From Hetaerina americana (taxonomy: Eukaryota; Arthropoda; Insecta; Odonata; Calopterygidae), in assembly GCA_022747635.1 (NCBI GenBank), contig JAKTNV010000061.1, positions 2,371,501-2,435,500 on the forward strand: a DNA stretch of 64,000 bases, read 5' to 3'. A model generated the notes under the pieces. It was not told where the DNA came from. It saw only the letters and a program-made list of their open reading frames with translations, and made no database searches. Position 1 is the first letter of the stretch, and every line of letters begins with the position of its first letter. Shown one piece after another: positions 11,143 to 22,215 of the stretch. The position numbers were made by a program, and so were the translations under genes.

Positions 11143-11183
11143 GGTACCTGATGATGCCGCAAGTCGGTGAAACGCGTTGTACC
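11143..11183 (+). ncRNA. hammerhead ribozyme-like motif (Penelope-type)
   Basis: The core can be read directly. Stem I is GGTAC (11143-11147) with GTACC (11179-11183). CTGATGA is at 11148-11154. Stem II is GCCG/CGGT (11156-11159 with 11065+100, that is 11165-11168) around a CAAGT loop. GAA is at 11169-11171, then ACGCGT (11172-11177), then T (11178) at the cleavage position. One extra T (11155) lies between CTGATGA and stem II. ACGCGT is self-complementary and leaves no room for a stem III hairpin loop, which is the design of the dimeric hammerheads known from Penelope-like retroelements. The following ATAATAAAATCTGTGG resembles the sequence after the motif at 35.5 kb. Self-cleavage is inferred from the motif and not shown. 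Confidence 0.65.
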
Positions 11184-11199
11184 ATATAATAAAATCTGT

Positions 11200-12550
11200 G
11201 GAAAAGTACAAGTCTTTCTTTTTAGAATGGACAATAACATTTAAACATGTCTATCAGTAGATTATAGAATGCTTATAATTCTTTAAATTCAAAAAATCCA
11301 AAGTATATTATGTCTTTTTTTAAATGGAATGTCAAAGGTTGAAAATTTGACAAAATAAATTAAATATTGACCTTATACTCAGGAAATTTCAATTAAATTG
11401 CCCATTTTAAAATTCTGATTATCATTCACGTAGGGAGGAGTGTTTCCTTTGAACCCACTCACTCGTCCAACCCTGCTACCTTCCCCGAGAGCGCGTCGCA
11501 AACGATGTTACAAGAACAAACTTTGACCAATTAACGATAAAAACATTTGAAGTATTCTCATAAGGAATAGCAGATTGTCTTTTGATCTTAATTTAAGGAC
11601 ATTCCCATTTTATTTTGCTTTTATTACAAGTTGTGCTTAGCAAGAAAAAATTATATCTCTTGTTTTTCGACTCAATCTGAAAACAAATCACATTAATTAA
11701 GAATCATAATTATTTTAAAATAAAAAAGAGCCCTTGATCGTTCTGATTATGCGTTGGCGAATTCAAAGGAAACAACTTGAAAGATTTTGAGGGAACGTAT
11801 TTGGGGTGTATTTATAGGGAATGTGAAGAAGGTCAGCAAAAATATTTTTTCCGGAATGCCATTTGTGAAATTATTGGCGCATTGCAGAGGTTCTCCAATA
11901 ACGAAGTGAGATAGAAAAGTCATAAAATTGAATAGAAAAGCAACTCTCAAACTTGAAAACAAATTAAATCAAAAAAATAATAGCATTCATTATACAAGGA
12001 GCAACTTACTGATGGTCTGGTACATTGCCACGACTGGGTACTCTTATTTATGTTAAAAAATGTTGTAAGCCGCACGTTTGGAAGAGAGGACACATTGTTC
12101 CCAGACGTCCAACGTAGATGAATAGTATCATTACCCTAAATATTTTGAAATACTTACAAATATGATTTCTAGTTATTTGACGTCCGATGCACAGGGTTGG
12201 TACCGTTCTTTATATATGTTTGCACTCCGCTCTTACCCATTGTTGTCCTCCTTTTAACCTTATGGTATCTAGGTTAACACAAGCGTGACCCTTACCTAAT
12301 TCGTGACTGGTTGAAGACGAAAATTTCTCCCGAGTCAATTTGATGTGTCGTTTCCGCGAAATGGGTTATCTTTGGTGCACTTACGATCAGAGGTAAAAAA
12401 GGAGTACCAGGTTGTGGGAGAGTCGCCGCGTAAGCTAGGACGTGGGGTGATCAGTGAATACACTTGCTCGTAACATCTCATAAAACCAAAACCGCTTCCA
12501 TCGATCCGTGGTAAAATTCTTTCAGCACGGATTTGAGGCGGGGGAAGAGG
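11200..12550. other. no gene recognised; may include Penelope remnant
   Basis: The first bases after the ribozyme motif may belong to a Penelope-like long terminal repeat, but no GIY-YIG or reverse-transcriptase remains were found. The rest is AT-rich and featureless. Confidence 0.4.
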
Positions 12551-12554
12551 AAGA

Positions 12555-12900
12555 ACTCTTGTTGACATAGTCTAAAAATTTTGGATCCTCTCTCACATGA
12601 TCGAGAGACTCTTGGCAGATCCGCGTGCGAGTTGACTTTCGTTCGTTCGAGAGCACACGCGGCAGCAACTTCTCACACACCTTTCTCATGCCCATGGTTT
12701 CGGTCACACGTCGATGCACATCACTTTTAGGAATGCCAAGTTCATCAAAAGCCTTGCGGACACTAAATCTGCGTTCCCTGTCCAACAAGTCTTCACACTT
12801 GCCAGATTTTTGTCAAATTTTGAAGGGTGTCCTGAACGTTTTGCATCTTATACATCTTCTCTACCCTCTCGAAACAACTAGTGCCACTTGAGCTGTATTA
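12555..12900 (-). pseudogene. mariner transposase N-terminal fragment, degenerate
   Basis: The minus-strand translation gives, in order, LFREGREDV and a KRSGHPS block at about 12890-12820 (usual family form: W-H-x-x-F-x-x-G-R-E-x-V and R-S-G-R-P-S). The second helix-turn-helix follows as LLDRERRFSVRKAFDELGI, with GMRKVCEKLLPRVL near 12690-12650. The part after this ends in a CQESLDHVREDPKFL block. This is the paired-type DNA-binding half of a mariner transposase (the SETMAR-like family of arthropods). Stops and frame shifts interrupt the first helix-turn-helix. No catalytic DD34D domain and no terminal inverted repeats could be found. Confidence 0.75.
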
Positions 12901-13290
12901 CACAATTTCCACCACGATTGAGTCAATTGTTAAAAATAAATTCCAAACTCTAATTTTTTCAAATAATTCATGTTTTAAATCAGTCATGCATGTTTACGAT
13001 TCTCGCCGGAAGCGTCTACAGATTTTATAAAATGAGGACACTAACCTCAAACGTAAATATTTCCATTTATAATACATGTGAGACATTTTTGCATCATATG
13101 TCGATGGTGGTGGTTCCTCCAATCTGAATACGGACTGAGACCCATTTTATAATACCTGCATCAATTTCCCATAAGATGTGCGCGTTTATCTTCAGGGTTT
13201 CGTTCTTTTTTAAGCACACGGTTATTAATATGTGAATAAAATATCCCCCGAGCATGGTCTCAGATTCAGTAGTAATTTCTATTTCAAACC
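12900..13290. other. no gene or repeat recognised
   Basis: AT-rich sequence. The missing N-terminal part of the neighbouring mariner copy would lie here but is not recognisable. Confidence 0.4.
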
Positions 13291-14010
13291 TTCTTATTGC
13301 GCCCCATTCACCGGGATCCCTCACCCAGCCTACACTCGCGGCCCGTCCCTCCAAGAGTGCGAAGGTACCCGTCGCCCCTCCGCCCTCAAGGCCGAGGGTT
13401 TTGGACCCCGGTCCCCTTCCCTGGCAATGTGTCAAACGCACCCACCCCCCTCCACTCACTCCGCGTTTGCCACGGGGACAGAGCCGGTACTCCTCCCCAC
13501 ACCCGAACACTTAACGATTCGGTAGTGCTTGTAAAAGGGCAGCCCCTCGGGTGATCAATCAATCCCTACCACGCGCGCACCTCCACACCCCTTCCCCCTC
13601 AGCCTCCCCGGCCGAGCTCCCTCTCCCCACCTCTCTACCCATCGGGAAAACGGGTTCTCCGAGGGAGGTAGGGAGGGAGGGTATGAGCAGCGGGGGAGGT
13701 CACTCTGTAGCGCCGGGGAGGGGGCGGCGGCCACTCCGTATCAGCCAACACATGCCCACCGCTACGATTACTACTACTCCGCCAACAACTCCCCTCCCTC
13801 TCCCCTCCCCCTCCCCCATCCCCCAGGACTGTCCCGTCGCCCCCTCCTTCCTGGACCCTCCCGTCGCCTACTAAGTATGCGTCTGGCGCCATACTTGTCC
13901 GTCGCACTCTTCCCGTGAGGGCTTCCTTCCAGGCATTCGTTTCATTTCCTGCTCCAGGACGGCAGGGAGCAGGGAAACTGCCTATCCACTGAGTGAACCA
14001 ACACACCCCC
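13290..14010. other. GC-rich, C/T-rich block
   Basis: The plus strand is strongly pyrimidine-rich (for example CCCTCTCCCCTCCCCCTCCC near 13797), giving long overlapping Pro/Ser-rich open frames in several phases. Compositional bias alone explains them, and no protein motif is recognisable. Confidence 0.5.
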
Positions 14011-14405
14011 ATTTCTTGAAGTGGAAAATATTTTACTGTTTGCAATAATTTTTTTCCCCAAATATATTTGGCTCATATGCACCACCTCCACGTCCCGTTT
14101 ATCTCGTTGCTCTTTCTGCTAGTATACTTATTATCTAAAAAAGACCTGAATTTTTTCATACAAAATAAATATTTCTATTTCTGAATAAGCATTGCTCAAA
14201 CCATTGGATTTGACAATTTTCAATTTTAATAGTTTTTGCAGTAAATGGTAATTTTTGTACCACATTGGTGAAGAGATGACTGAGTCAGCATCGTTTTCTA
14301 ATCCTCACCACCTAAAATTTTGAAATCACCCCCATGTGGTGTGTGCGATCAACGTTGTGGAACCCTGTTCTAAGGTAGGAATTGGCGGACTAATAGTATA
14401 TTGGC
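14010..14405. other. no gene or repeat recognised
   Basis: AT-rich sequence between the GC-rich block and the LINE copy. Confidence 0.4.
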
Positions 14406-14955
14406 TTAAGCATTTTATTTATTTTAGTACCCTGCAAGCCACCGCTAGGGTGTCTTGCAAGGGGTGATCACACACCAGAATAATTCCACCCAAACATGAC
14501 TCTATTGTGGTCGGACAATGTTATTATGATTCCTTATCGAGAAAACAACATCTGGAATCTAACTGTTCTACCCTTAATCTCTCTAATTTTGTTTATATAA
14601 ATTACCGTAGTACGATGGGAGTAATAATACATTTTCAAAATTACTGCTAAAGAGATGTCCTTCCAATTTATGCAAGACATTAAATCTCTAATTTAACCTT
14701 CGTGCCGTGAGTTATGCCAAGCCTAGCTGCTCTAAGGTTTTGGATACGCAACTAAGTTTATTACAACAACGTTTTAGAAATCAAGCTCCTATATGCTGCA
14801 CGCGATCTAATTCGGCATTTAATCAGACTTTGTTCACCCCATATACTTGCAGCATATTCTAAATGAGACCTTAAACCATGTGAAGATTGGCTGCAGAATA
14901 GAGTATGCAAGGCGGAGTGATATCTCTCAAGGACCCCTATCTGATCCAAGATGAT
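14405..14955 (-). mobile_element. LINE-1f 3' part: RT C-terminus and 3' end
   Basis: The minus strand reads LRSHLEYAASIWGEQSLIK (near 14875-14819), the C-terminal reverse-transcriptase motif of CR1/Jockey-type LINEs (usual form L-V-R-P-H-L-E-Y-A-S-x-I-W). Next come fragments of the L-E-x-L-G-W-x-S-L-x-x-R-R segment and LHKLEGHLFSSNFENVLLL (near 14670). The family 3' end follows: GGTGGAATTATTCTGGTGTG, then CACCCCTTGCAAGACACCCT and GCTTGCAGGGTA, ending in ATAAATAAA at about 14412. This copy is what ties the 3' signature to a LINE coding region. The coding part has stops and frame shifts. Confidence 0.8.
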
Positions 14956-14959
14956 TGAT

Positions 14960-15900
14960 CGATTCTCGGGGAGGCTACCGACTGCGTAGGTATGAGAAGT
15001 TGCCTCCCTAGTCTATATATGTCGATTAAACTAACGCAAATGGCTGAGGCAACAGAAGTCTACAATAGGAAGCACTCGAAGAAATATGGGGAATGAGTGC
15101 CGAATCGGCGTGACAGAATTTGTTAATTTCCCAGCGCAGGAAGTTCTTTTGCCACTGAAATCACTTAACATATAAGCCTTAAATTAAAATCAGCAAAGCG
15201 TTGCGCACCCATTATTAAATACTGCTGCCGGTGCCGAAATTATATGCACCAATTTAAATGTATCCTCAATTTTTAAACCGAACTTCGGATGCATTGGTAT
15301 CAGGCCAGGTGCAAGAATACCAATGTTATTGGTACCCAAAGAATAAAATATAATCGTCAAGCAAAGACGCGAAATATTTTCGGTAAAATATGAAATTAAG
15401 GAAAAAACAAGTGCTTTAATATAATAGGAGTGAGTGGAGTGACCATAACGGTGAAAACGACGCTTTTCTCGGTGTACTAAGGCTGAGAGATCAGAGGGGC
15501 CCACCCTCTAGCTTTAGGTGTAGGTAAAAATAATTAAACGTGCACCAATAAATTATATCCCTAAAATCCATCATGACAAACGCAATCATTTAGTATATTT
15601 GAAACATTGTATTCATAATTAGACGTTTCAAGATACCCGATTAGCTTTTTCAAGAAATCCACATATTCCTCTATACAGATTTTCTTCACTAAATCAAACC
15701 GGCGTCCCACGATTTATTTTTTTCTTTCATTTCTTCATTAGTTACACCTTCATAAAATTGGATATGTAAAATTGATAGCCTAGATGTCACACGAGTAAGA
15801 AATGTTTATGACTTTGGCGCTAAAATATTGACGACTTGAAAGGACACTTTTTCGTGATGACATCAATGTTGAGTGATCTTAATACCAAAATAATTTGCTA
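14960..15900. other. no gene or repeat recognised
   Basis: AT-rich sequence without a supported feature. The open frames here are short and lack recognisable motifs. Confidence 0.45.
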
Positions 15901-15904
15901 TGTT

Positions 15905-16185
15905 TTTATATACACTGCAAGCCACCGCAAGGGTGTGCGTCAGGAGGTGAATACACACCAGACTAGTTTTAACCTGAACATGACACTACCGCGGTCGGAA
16001 AATGTTATTATGATCCCTAATCGTTCGTGGAAAGACTAACATCATAAATCTATCTTTTCTACACTTGATACCTCTAACTTTACTAACATGATCTCTCCTA
16101 CGTAGTACGATGGGGGTAATAATACATTTTCAACATCACTGCTAAAGAGACTCCCAATTTATGCAAGAGCTTCAATCTATTTTCA
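15905..16185 (-). mobile_element. LINE-1f 5'-truncated 3' end
   Basis: The minus strand carries LLHKLGVSLAVMLKMYYYPH-like coding remains (about 16165-16115), the conserved segment around CGACCGCGGTAGTGTCATG, and the 3' box ending GGCTTGCAGTGTA at about 15915. It aligns along its length with 14405-14690 and 16976-17230, so it is another truncated copy in the same orientation. Confidence 0.75.
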
Positions 16186-16329
16186 AACTATATCAGTTTC
16201 CGTAAGAAATCACCAGGAAATCATAATGGGAAAACTTTATAGGAAACTCAAATGATAAATAAATAATCATATTTTGCAATCCCACTGGATGAAAAAACAA
16301 TAAAAATGGCATGTGCAAGCCCATCGGAG

Positions 16330-16965
16330 TATGATAATTCACATGGTCTGCGATCAGTTAGAGGACATTATCACGGGCGTTCCTGGAGGTAAATATTTGA
16401 TAGTGGTTGGGATTGGAACGAGACCGTAGTGGGAGGAAAAATTATAGTGAGATGGGAGAATATGGTTTAGGAACAAGGAATGACCGCGGGTAGAAAGCAA
16501 TAGAATTCTACAGTAGACAGGGGTTAACCAGAACGAATACATGGGTTAGACATCAAAAAGGTGAAGGTACACATTGAAAATGCCCGGCGATTCAGGAAGA
16601 TATCAGCTAGATTATATTATGTTTAGGCACATATTTAGGGACAGTGCTTCACCCAGTATCCCGAGAGAAAATGCAAACTCAGATCATGACTTGGTAATAA
16701 TGAATTGAAACGTTTGATTCAAAAAGATGAAACATGGAAGACAGCTTAGGAAATGGTATTTGGAAGCATTAGCAGGAACGCAGGAAAGAAGTAACTGCAG
16801 ACTTAAGAAAAAAATTTTGAGTGAGAACACGGTGCGGGGTACTGTAGAGACATTATGGGAAGATATCAAAGAATGGATATTGAAGACCAAAAACAAAAAA
16901 ATAGGAACCGTAAATAGGAAAAGGACAAGGAAACATGCATTAGATGAGATGATTAGAGACTATTT
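16330..16965 (+). pseudogene. RTE-like LINE endonuclease C-terminus and linker, interrupted
   Basis: The plus-strand translation gives LIVVGIGTRP (usual N-A-V-V-G-type strand, near 16398), YTLKMPGDSGRYQLDYIMF (near 16570-16625; usual Y-T-W-x-x-P-x-G-x-x-x-x-Q-I-D-Y-I) and NANSDHDLVIMN (near 16675-16710; usual D-S-D-H-x-L-V). These are the last AP-endonuclease motifs, with the catalytic S-D-H intact. A basic linker follows, including RKWYLEALAGTQERSN, in an open frame 16727-17005. Annotation pipelines often name such domains 'craniofacial development protein 2-like'. The element is cut at about 16966 by an inverted LINE-1f copy, and its reverse transcriptase is not seen beyond. Confidence 0.8.
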
Positions 16966-17740
16966 TATTTATGTAAACCCTGCAAGACACCTTCAGGGTG
17001 TGTAGCCGGGGGTTAATACACACCAGAATAATTTTACCCGAACATGACCCTATCATTCGTGGAAAATATGACATGTAAAATTTACCTATTCTACACTTAT
17101 TCTCTCTAATTTTACTAGCATGATCTCTTCTACAGTAGTATGATGGGGGTAATGATACATTTTTAACCTCACTGCTAAAGACACCTTACAATTTATGCAA
17201 GAGCTTCAATCTGTATTTTAGCATTCGCTCCGTGAGTGATTCCCAGCTTAGCTGCTCTAATACTTTGGACACAATAATTAAGGTTATCATTACAACGTTT
17301 TAAAAAATCTAGAAAAATCGCGTCCACCGGAACAATGCTTTCTCCCGAAATAAGAATATCATGAACAAAAGCGCAAGTTTGTCTCGCAGGCTGGGCCTTT
17401 TCGGAAACCGTGCTGATTTTTCATAAATAACTTCTGATTATCGAGGTGTTTCACAATCGAATTAGAAACTATGTTCCATAACCCTGCTTGAAATGGATAT
17501 GAGGGAAATAGGTTTGTAATTGCCACATTACTCTTTGTCTCCGTTTTTAAATATTGGTGTTACGTTACGTTTGCCGTTTTGCAATCTCTACGAACCTTGT
17601 GATTCTCTACCTGCGATTTCTTAAATATTATTTGCAGTTGCGTCGCAATTTCCGAAGCTAGATCCTAAAATATACGAGCGGGTATTTCATCGGGCCAAGA
17701 GGATTTATTAGGCTTAATATTTTACAGCAAATGTTATATT
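16966..17740 (-). mobile_element. LINE-1f copy inserted into the RTE element
   Basis: The minus-strand order from right to left is a WPDEIPARI-like segment (near 17695, usual G-P-D-x-I-P-A-x-x-L), LASEIATQLQIIFKKSQVEN (near 17660-17600), NVTPIFKNGDKE (near 17560), GNYKPISLISISS (near 17520; usual G-N-Y-R-P-I-S-L-T) and FMKNQHGFRKG (near 17400; usual Q-H-G-F-R). A gap follows in place of the palm catalytic motifs, then the family 3' end at about 16976-17060 with GGGTAAAATTATTCTGGTGT. It is an internally deleted, frame-broken copy. Its 5' limit lies within the tandem duplication described separately. Confidence 0.8.
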
Positions 17741-18146
17741 CCACTATATAAGATTTCAATTTAAATTTAAGTTAGGTTTGCTTATGATCAAGATGTCGTT
17801 TGTCAGTGAGTCTAAGGGTTGCAAACTCTACAGAGTGCATTGAAAATTCAGTGTAATAAGTATACAATGAGAATAAATATAGACTAAGCCAATGCGTCGC
17901 AATTTCCGAAGCTAGATCCTAAAATATACGAGCGGGTATTTCATCGGGCCAAGAGGATTTATTAGGCTTAATATTTTACAGCAAATGTTATATTCCACTA
18001 TATAAGATTTCAATTTAAATTTAAGTTAGGTTTGCTTATGATCAAGATGTCGTTTGTCAGTGAGTCAAAGGGTTGCAAACTCTACAGAGTGCATTGAAAA
18101 TTCAGTGTAATAAGTATACAATGAGAATAAATATAGACTAAGCCAA
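17641..18146. repeat. 252-bp tandem duplication, period 254
   Basis: Copy 1 (17641-17892) and copy 2 (17895-18146) match along their whole length with one base difference seen (GAGTCTAAGG against GAGTCAAAGG), separated by TG. The unit starts inside LINE-1f reverse-transcriptase coding sequence and runs into unrelated flanking DNA, so it is a local duplication rather than element structure. Near-identity implies a recent event or an assembly artefact. Confidence 0.95.
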
Positions 18147-18149
18147 GGT

Positions 18150-19480
18150 TATGCGGGTTTCGGAAAAGAGAAAAGCTAAGCTGAATGTTAAAACGTGATG
18201 GCAAAAACTAGAGTAGTTGGAATATTTTACCTGACTCGAAAATGTTTTGGACCAAAGTGTTCAAGGTTGCAGAGAATCAACTACCGAGTGGAAGATTATT
18301 CATTTTAGATAAAACCGATGGGGAGTCAAATACTGCCTATGTAATTACTTAGTAGGTCAAGAAATGAAAAAGGTTAATGCACTAAAAAAGGGCGCTTTCT
18401 CAAGGAAAAGATGTGGCTTTGAAGGGAAGTTGACATACTTCCAACCAGTTCAGGGGGCTCTGAATGCATAGCGTGATACCCTTGACTAAAAAGTGTACAG
18501 CTGCAAAAATATTTCATTTATTAGTTAATAGAGTTAATTTCATTTAAAATATTAAAGCGTCTTCCTTTCATTTAAAAGCGGTAAGTTTTTGTATGGTATT
18601 AGGAAAATGATAGGTTGCCTGCTTTATGCATCACTTACTAAATAATATTAGAAAATTCGTTAAACGCGGCTATCTCTTAAAAATGAGAAGTAGCTGTGAT
18701 TCCATCAGTCCATCATTACATTTCAAAATACCAGCATAATCAATTTTAGGCAATATTATAAGATAATAAGAAAGGTAATACAGGCAAATTAGAATATAAT
18801 TAATTTTAAATGAAATGAAGAAGATACTTAACAAGTTTTTCTAAAGAGTAAGGTACATGGAATGGAATTAAAGAAAATAACCTCATTCGACGTAAAGCTA
18901 TTTCAACTACAGTTTTACAAAGATTTGAAAAATGATTAGGCTACCTTTTAACATAGTAATGCGCCACTTTTTCTCCTCCTTATATAAAAAACTTCTAGAC
19001 AATTATCAAAATTCCCATCGTCCTCAATTGCGTTAGCAAATGCTATTCCATTTATCAAAATGATTTCCCAGAGGATTAATTTTTGGTGGACTTCTTAAGT
19101 AGATAACTTAATGGTATCTACTTACAATACCCGATAATGACAATTATTGACTGTAGTGTTTTATAGCGTCAATATTTTCTTAAAGCGTGAATTTGATACA
19201 GGAGGTGACATCGAAAGAGGCCGACTTGGAAGGACAGCTTTTTCGTCATTCTCATTCATTCCGACTATGAACTTCGATCAGGTTCCATACTTAAGAAAGC
19301 TACTGCTCCATTTAGTCTAGCGGAGTGATTTCAAGTATTTCTGTCAAATCATTCAGATCGTTTGTCTTGTCATTTGTCGTCATTTAAACTTCGTACGTCG
19401 TCATTTGTTATTGGCTTCAAAACTTAAATGAAGCATGTATTAATTACAGATAATTGAGTTACACAGCGAAAATTTATCTA
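18150..19480. other. no gene or repeat recognised
   Basis: AT-rich sequence. A short plus-strand frame near 18240-18350 reads smoothly (it includes AENQLPSGRLFILDKTDG) but is not recognised and has no ATG context. Continuation of the RTE element beyond the LINE insertion could not be shown. Confidence 0.4.
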
Positions 19481-19740
19481 ATGACCGAAGATTTTGTCGG
19501 ATGGCTGTTACAACAGTAACGTTACTGACAATAGTATTGGATGTCATTCGATTTCAATTGTACGTAATAAGATTTCATTTTTCCCACCAACGATAAGGGA
19601 TCAGGATAACGTCATCCGACCGCGCTTGGAGGGAAAAGTGCACCTATTTTGGGTCAAAACTAGTCTGGTGCGTAATCAACCCCGGCCACACTCCCTAACG
19701 GCGGTTGGCAGAGTACTATGTACGCCCGTAAGTAAGTAAG
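19480..19740 (+). mobile_element. LINE-1f 5'-truncated 3' end
   Basis: The plus strand reads FFPPTIRDQDNVIRP (near 19580-19625), a form of the F-F-P-R-T-I-x-x-W-N segment that ends LINE ORF2 products of this group. It is followed by GGGTCAAAACTAGTCTGGTG and a 3' box (CCCCGGCCACACTCCCTAAC, then GGTTGGCAGAGTA). It ends in a GTAAGTAAGTAAGG short repeat. Confidence 0.7.
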
Positions 19741-21735
19741 GACGTGTGCATACGGCTTTCTTTCCAAGCTGAGTCGATTCGGCATCCGATTCGATACGAT
19801 AATAATACGAGTCAACTCCTACGTGCATCCGGGGCTTTGATACTGTTTTGGCATACCTGAGCAGTGAGTACGGATGTGAGCGAGTTCTCGGGACGGGAGT
19901 TCCGGGGGTTTCTCCCGGCGCTCTCCGCCCTAGGCCTCCACCTCCCCCGCCGCCTCGAACCGATCAGAGGCTGTGCGTAGGAATATAATAGCTGCCGTTG
20001 CCTTTCAACCAAAACGATTCGCCTCGTCTCGCTTCCAAAACGTCTTCGGTGCCATGAAGTGAAACGAGACGGTCCACCCCTCCCTATCCTCGTCCACGGA
20101 GCCACTTCCTGCCACTTGTAATTCCCTCCCTCCACCCACAAATCACCGCATGATGCTCCTTTATCCACTCATGAACCCCACTACCTGCAGTCAGGACTTT
20201 GTCTCATTCGTTAATCCTGTAGGGAAGCGGGATAGGAGGAATTTTGAGGTTAATTGGACGCTTTTGGAGGAGTTGAAATCACCAGGGAGGGAATCAAGGC
20301 CAGAAGCGAAGGATATTAACCGCTTCCCTTATTTCCAACCGATTCGAATTGTTGCAAACGGTTAAAAAGAAGGGTATTATTCGGATATTTAACTAACCGG
20401 ATAAGTGCAGCTATTCGATAATCCATAGGCTGTCGCAGGACCGTGATGTGTTAATATACCAGCCACGAAATGAAGAGAGGGAAAGAGCGATACTCTAAAG
20501 AGTTATCGTCCAATAAAGGTAGCGTTCATTACCAATTTATGTAAATTATCATAGGAAGTGACAATGAGACTTGCGTACGACTTCAAAAGGATTAAAATAG
20601 AATGAAAGTAGCTTAAGTACCCAAGGACGCCTTAAGTAATTAGCGCTCCTGCAAAGCCAATTATTTGGCACTATGTACTCATTGGAAGTGCCTTCCCATT
20701 TTCCACAAAAGGTATTGATGCACAAGGATTTAAAATACCTCGCATGTTATTACAGCGTAGATCAATGCATTCATAAGAACCTATAGCTGGCTAGACGACA
20801 AGAAATGTATTGGTTTTACTTGAATTCAGCATAATACCAATCTGCATACCCAGTGGCTAATAAATAACAATTGTTCTATTTCAAAGTTATAAGAAACTCA
20901 GAACTCATTGGCTAAGTCTACTAATTTTGCATGCAGAACTGAACAGAAAAGGATGAAAGAATTTTTATGCGGTCATTCGAAGCATTTTGCAAGGAAGGAG
21001 TTTGACGAGAAGATTTTTTTTGATCAGTTTTAATACCCATCCCAAAAAAGGGAAAAGGGACGGGATTATAGCAGTAATAGTAATTTGCTGACTTTCGTAG
21101 GAAATTTCAACGGTAATTGTTTTCCAAATTTATCTCTTCACGTGAAATTCGAGAGTGTATTCTAAGAATGGATATTTCAAATTCATGAGAAAATCGTTGT
21201 GGTATTCCGCGTTAGCCTCCCCGAGTGAATACATAAGCCCACACAATGATTTTGGAACACTTTCTCCGAAATAACATTAACATTTATAGTTAGATTTTAC
21301 CTTTTTCATGAAAAAATGAAAAAAAGAATCATAGCGCTATCATGTCCGCTTGCATCGCTCACCGAAGGGTTTGCCTCCCAAATATTAGAGATATTCGCCA
21401 TCTTCGTCAGTACTGCACTCACCAACATCCTCCGGTATGTCAAGCAATGTAATTACTTGCTCCAGCCTCAGAAATTTTCTCCTCAACATGCTGAAACCTT
21501 AGCGTAGTGGCGATAGGGTAGGGGAGGGGTCAATCTCTTGTTTTGCAGACATTATTTTTGTCATCATATGCTTAAGTTATGTGGCAATCTGAAATTTATC
21601 GTCATCTATTGAACAGAAGAAAATATCAATTGACGATTACGCAAAATTCCAATAGTTTAAGCAATGTAACGTACTCCATAACTTAAACTGAATATAATCA
21701 ACATTTTTTTTTTAACTTTTGCCATGATATTTGCA
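19740..21735. other. no gene or repeat recognised
   Basis: A moderately GC-rich patch lies at about 19830-20130. Elsewhere the sequence is AT-rich. Nothing could be supported. Confidence 0.45.
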
Positions 21736-21830
21736 TATCTACACCTACATAATATCCCGCGAGCCGCCGCACAGGCGTGTGGCGGGGGGTGTTAGGTCAC
21801 CACCCGTAAAAGGAAACAGAACCACATTCA
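21735..21830 (-). mobile_element. LINE-1f short 3' end
   Basis: The minus strand carries GGTGGTGACCTAACACCCCC, CGCCACACGCCTGTGCGGCG and GCTCGCGGGATATTATGTAG with a GTGTAGATATG tail. Only the 3' box remains. Confidence 0.6.
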
Positions 21831-21944
21831 AAACAACAAACATGCAAACTCATATCCACAGTGGCGCACACATTCATGCAAAAATACTTTCATTTTACAT
21901 GTAAAATACTATATTACTTAATTAATGTCAAAATAAAAGAGGCA

Positions 21945-22215
21945 TAGAAGTCCAGGGACATAGCCCATAGTTGGAATTCTCACCGGAGGGCCCGGGTTTG
22001 ATACCCGGGCTAGGCTCTGGGCACCCTCAGCTACAACCGAGCCGTGTGATTTCTCGGGTGTCAGAACTGCAAAAGCTGAAAACCATGGGTGGGAAAGGAA
22101 AAGGCCCAGGGAAAAGAATTGACCCCCTACCATGATGTGCGAACTTCACTGTTGAACAACTGTTGGGCTTAGAATTAGGTGAACACTTCTATCATCTACC
22201 AAACCCACCTACTGG
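21945..22215 (+). repeat. SINE-D, tRNA-like head
   Basis: A tRNA-like segment with box-B-like GGCCCGGGTTTGATACCC (21989-22006) is followed by GGGCACCCTCAGCTACAACC and GTGTGATTTCTCGGGTGTCA. The minus strand of 10735-10975 has the same order. The body continues into 22100-22215. Box A is degraded. A true tRNA gene is excluded because no cloverleaf can be completed. Confidence 0.65.

Noticed and set aside
13232..14045. Pro-rich open frames up to 138 codons
   Set aside because: C/T-rich composition produces them in several phases. No motif or splice evidence.
21957..22030. Possible tRNA gene around the GGGTTTGATACCC motif
   Set aside because: The box B is good but no acceptor stem or full cloverleaf can be formed, and the same downstream body occurs at 10.8 kb, so it is a SINE head.
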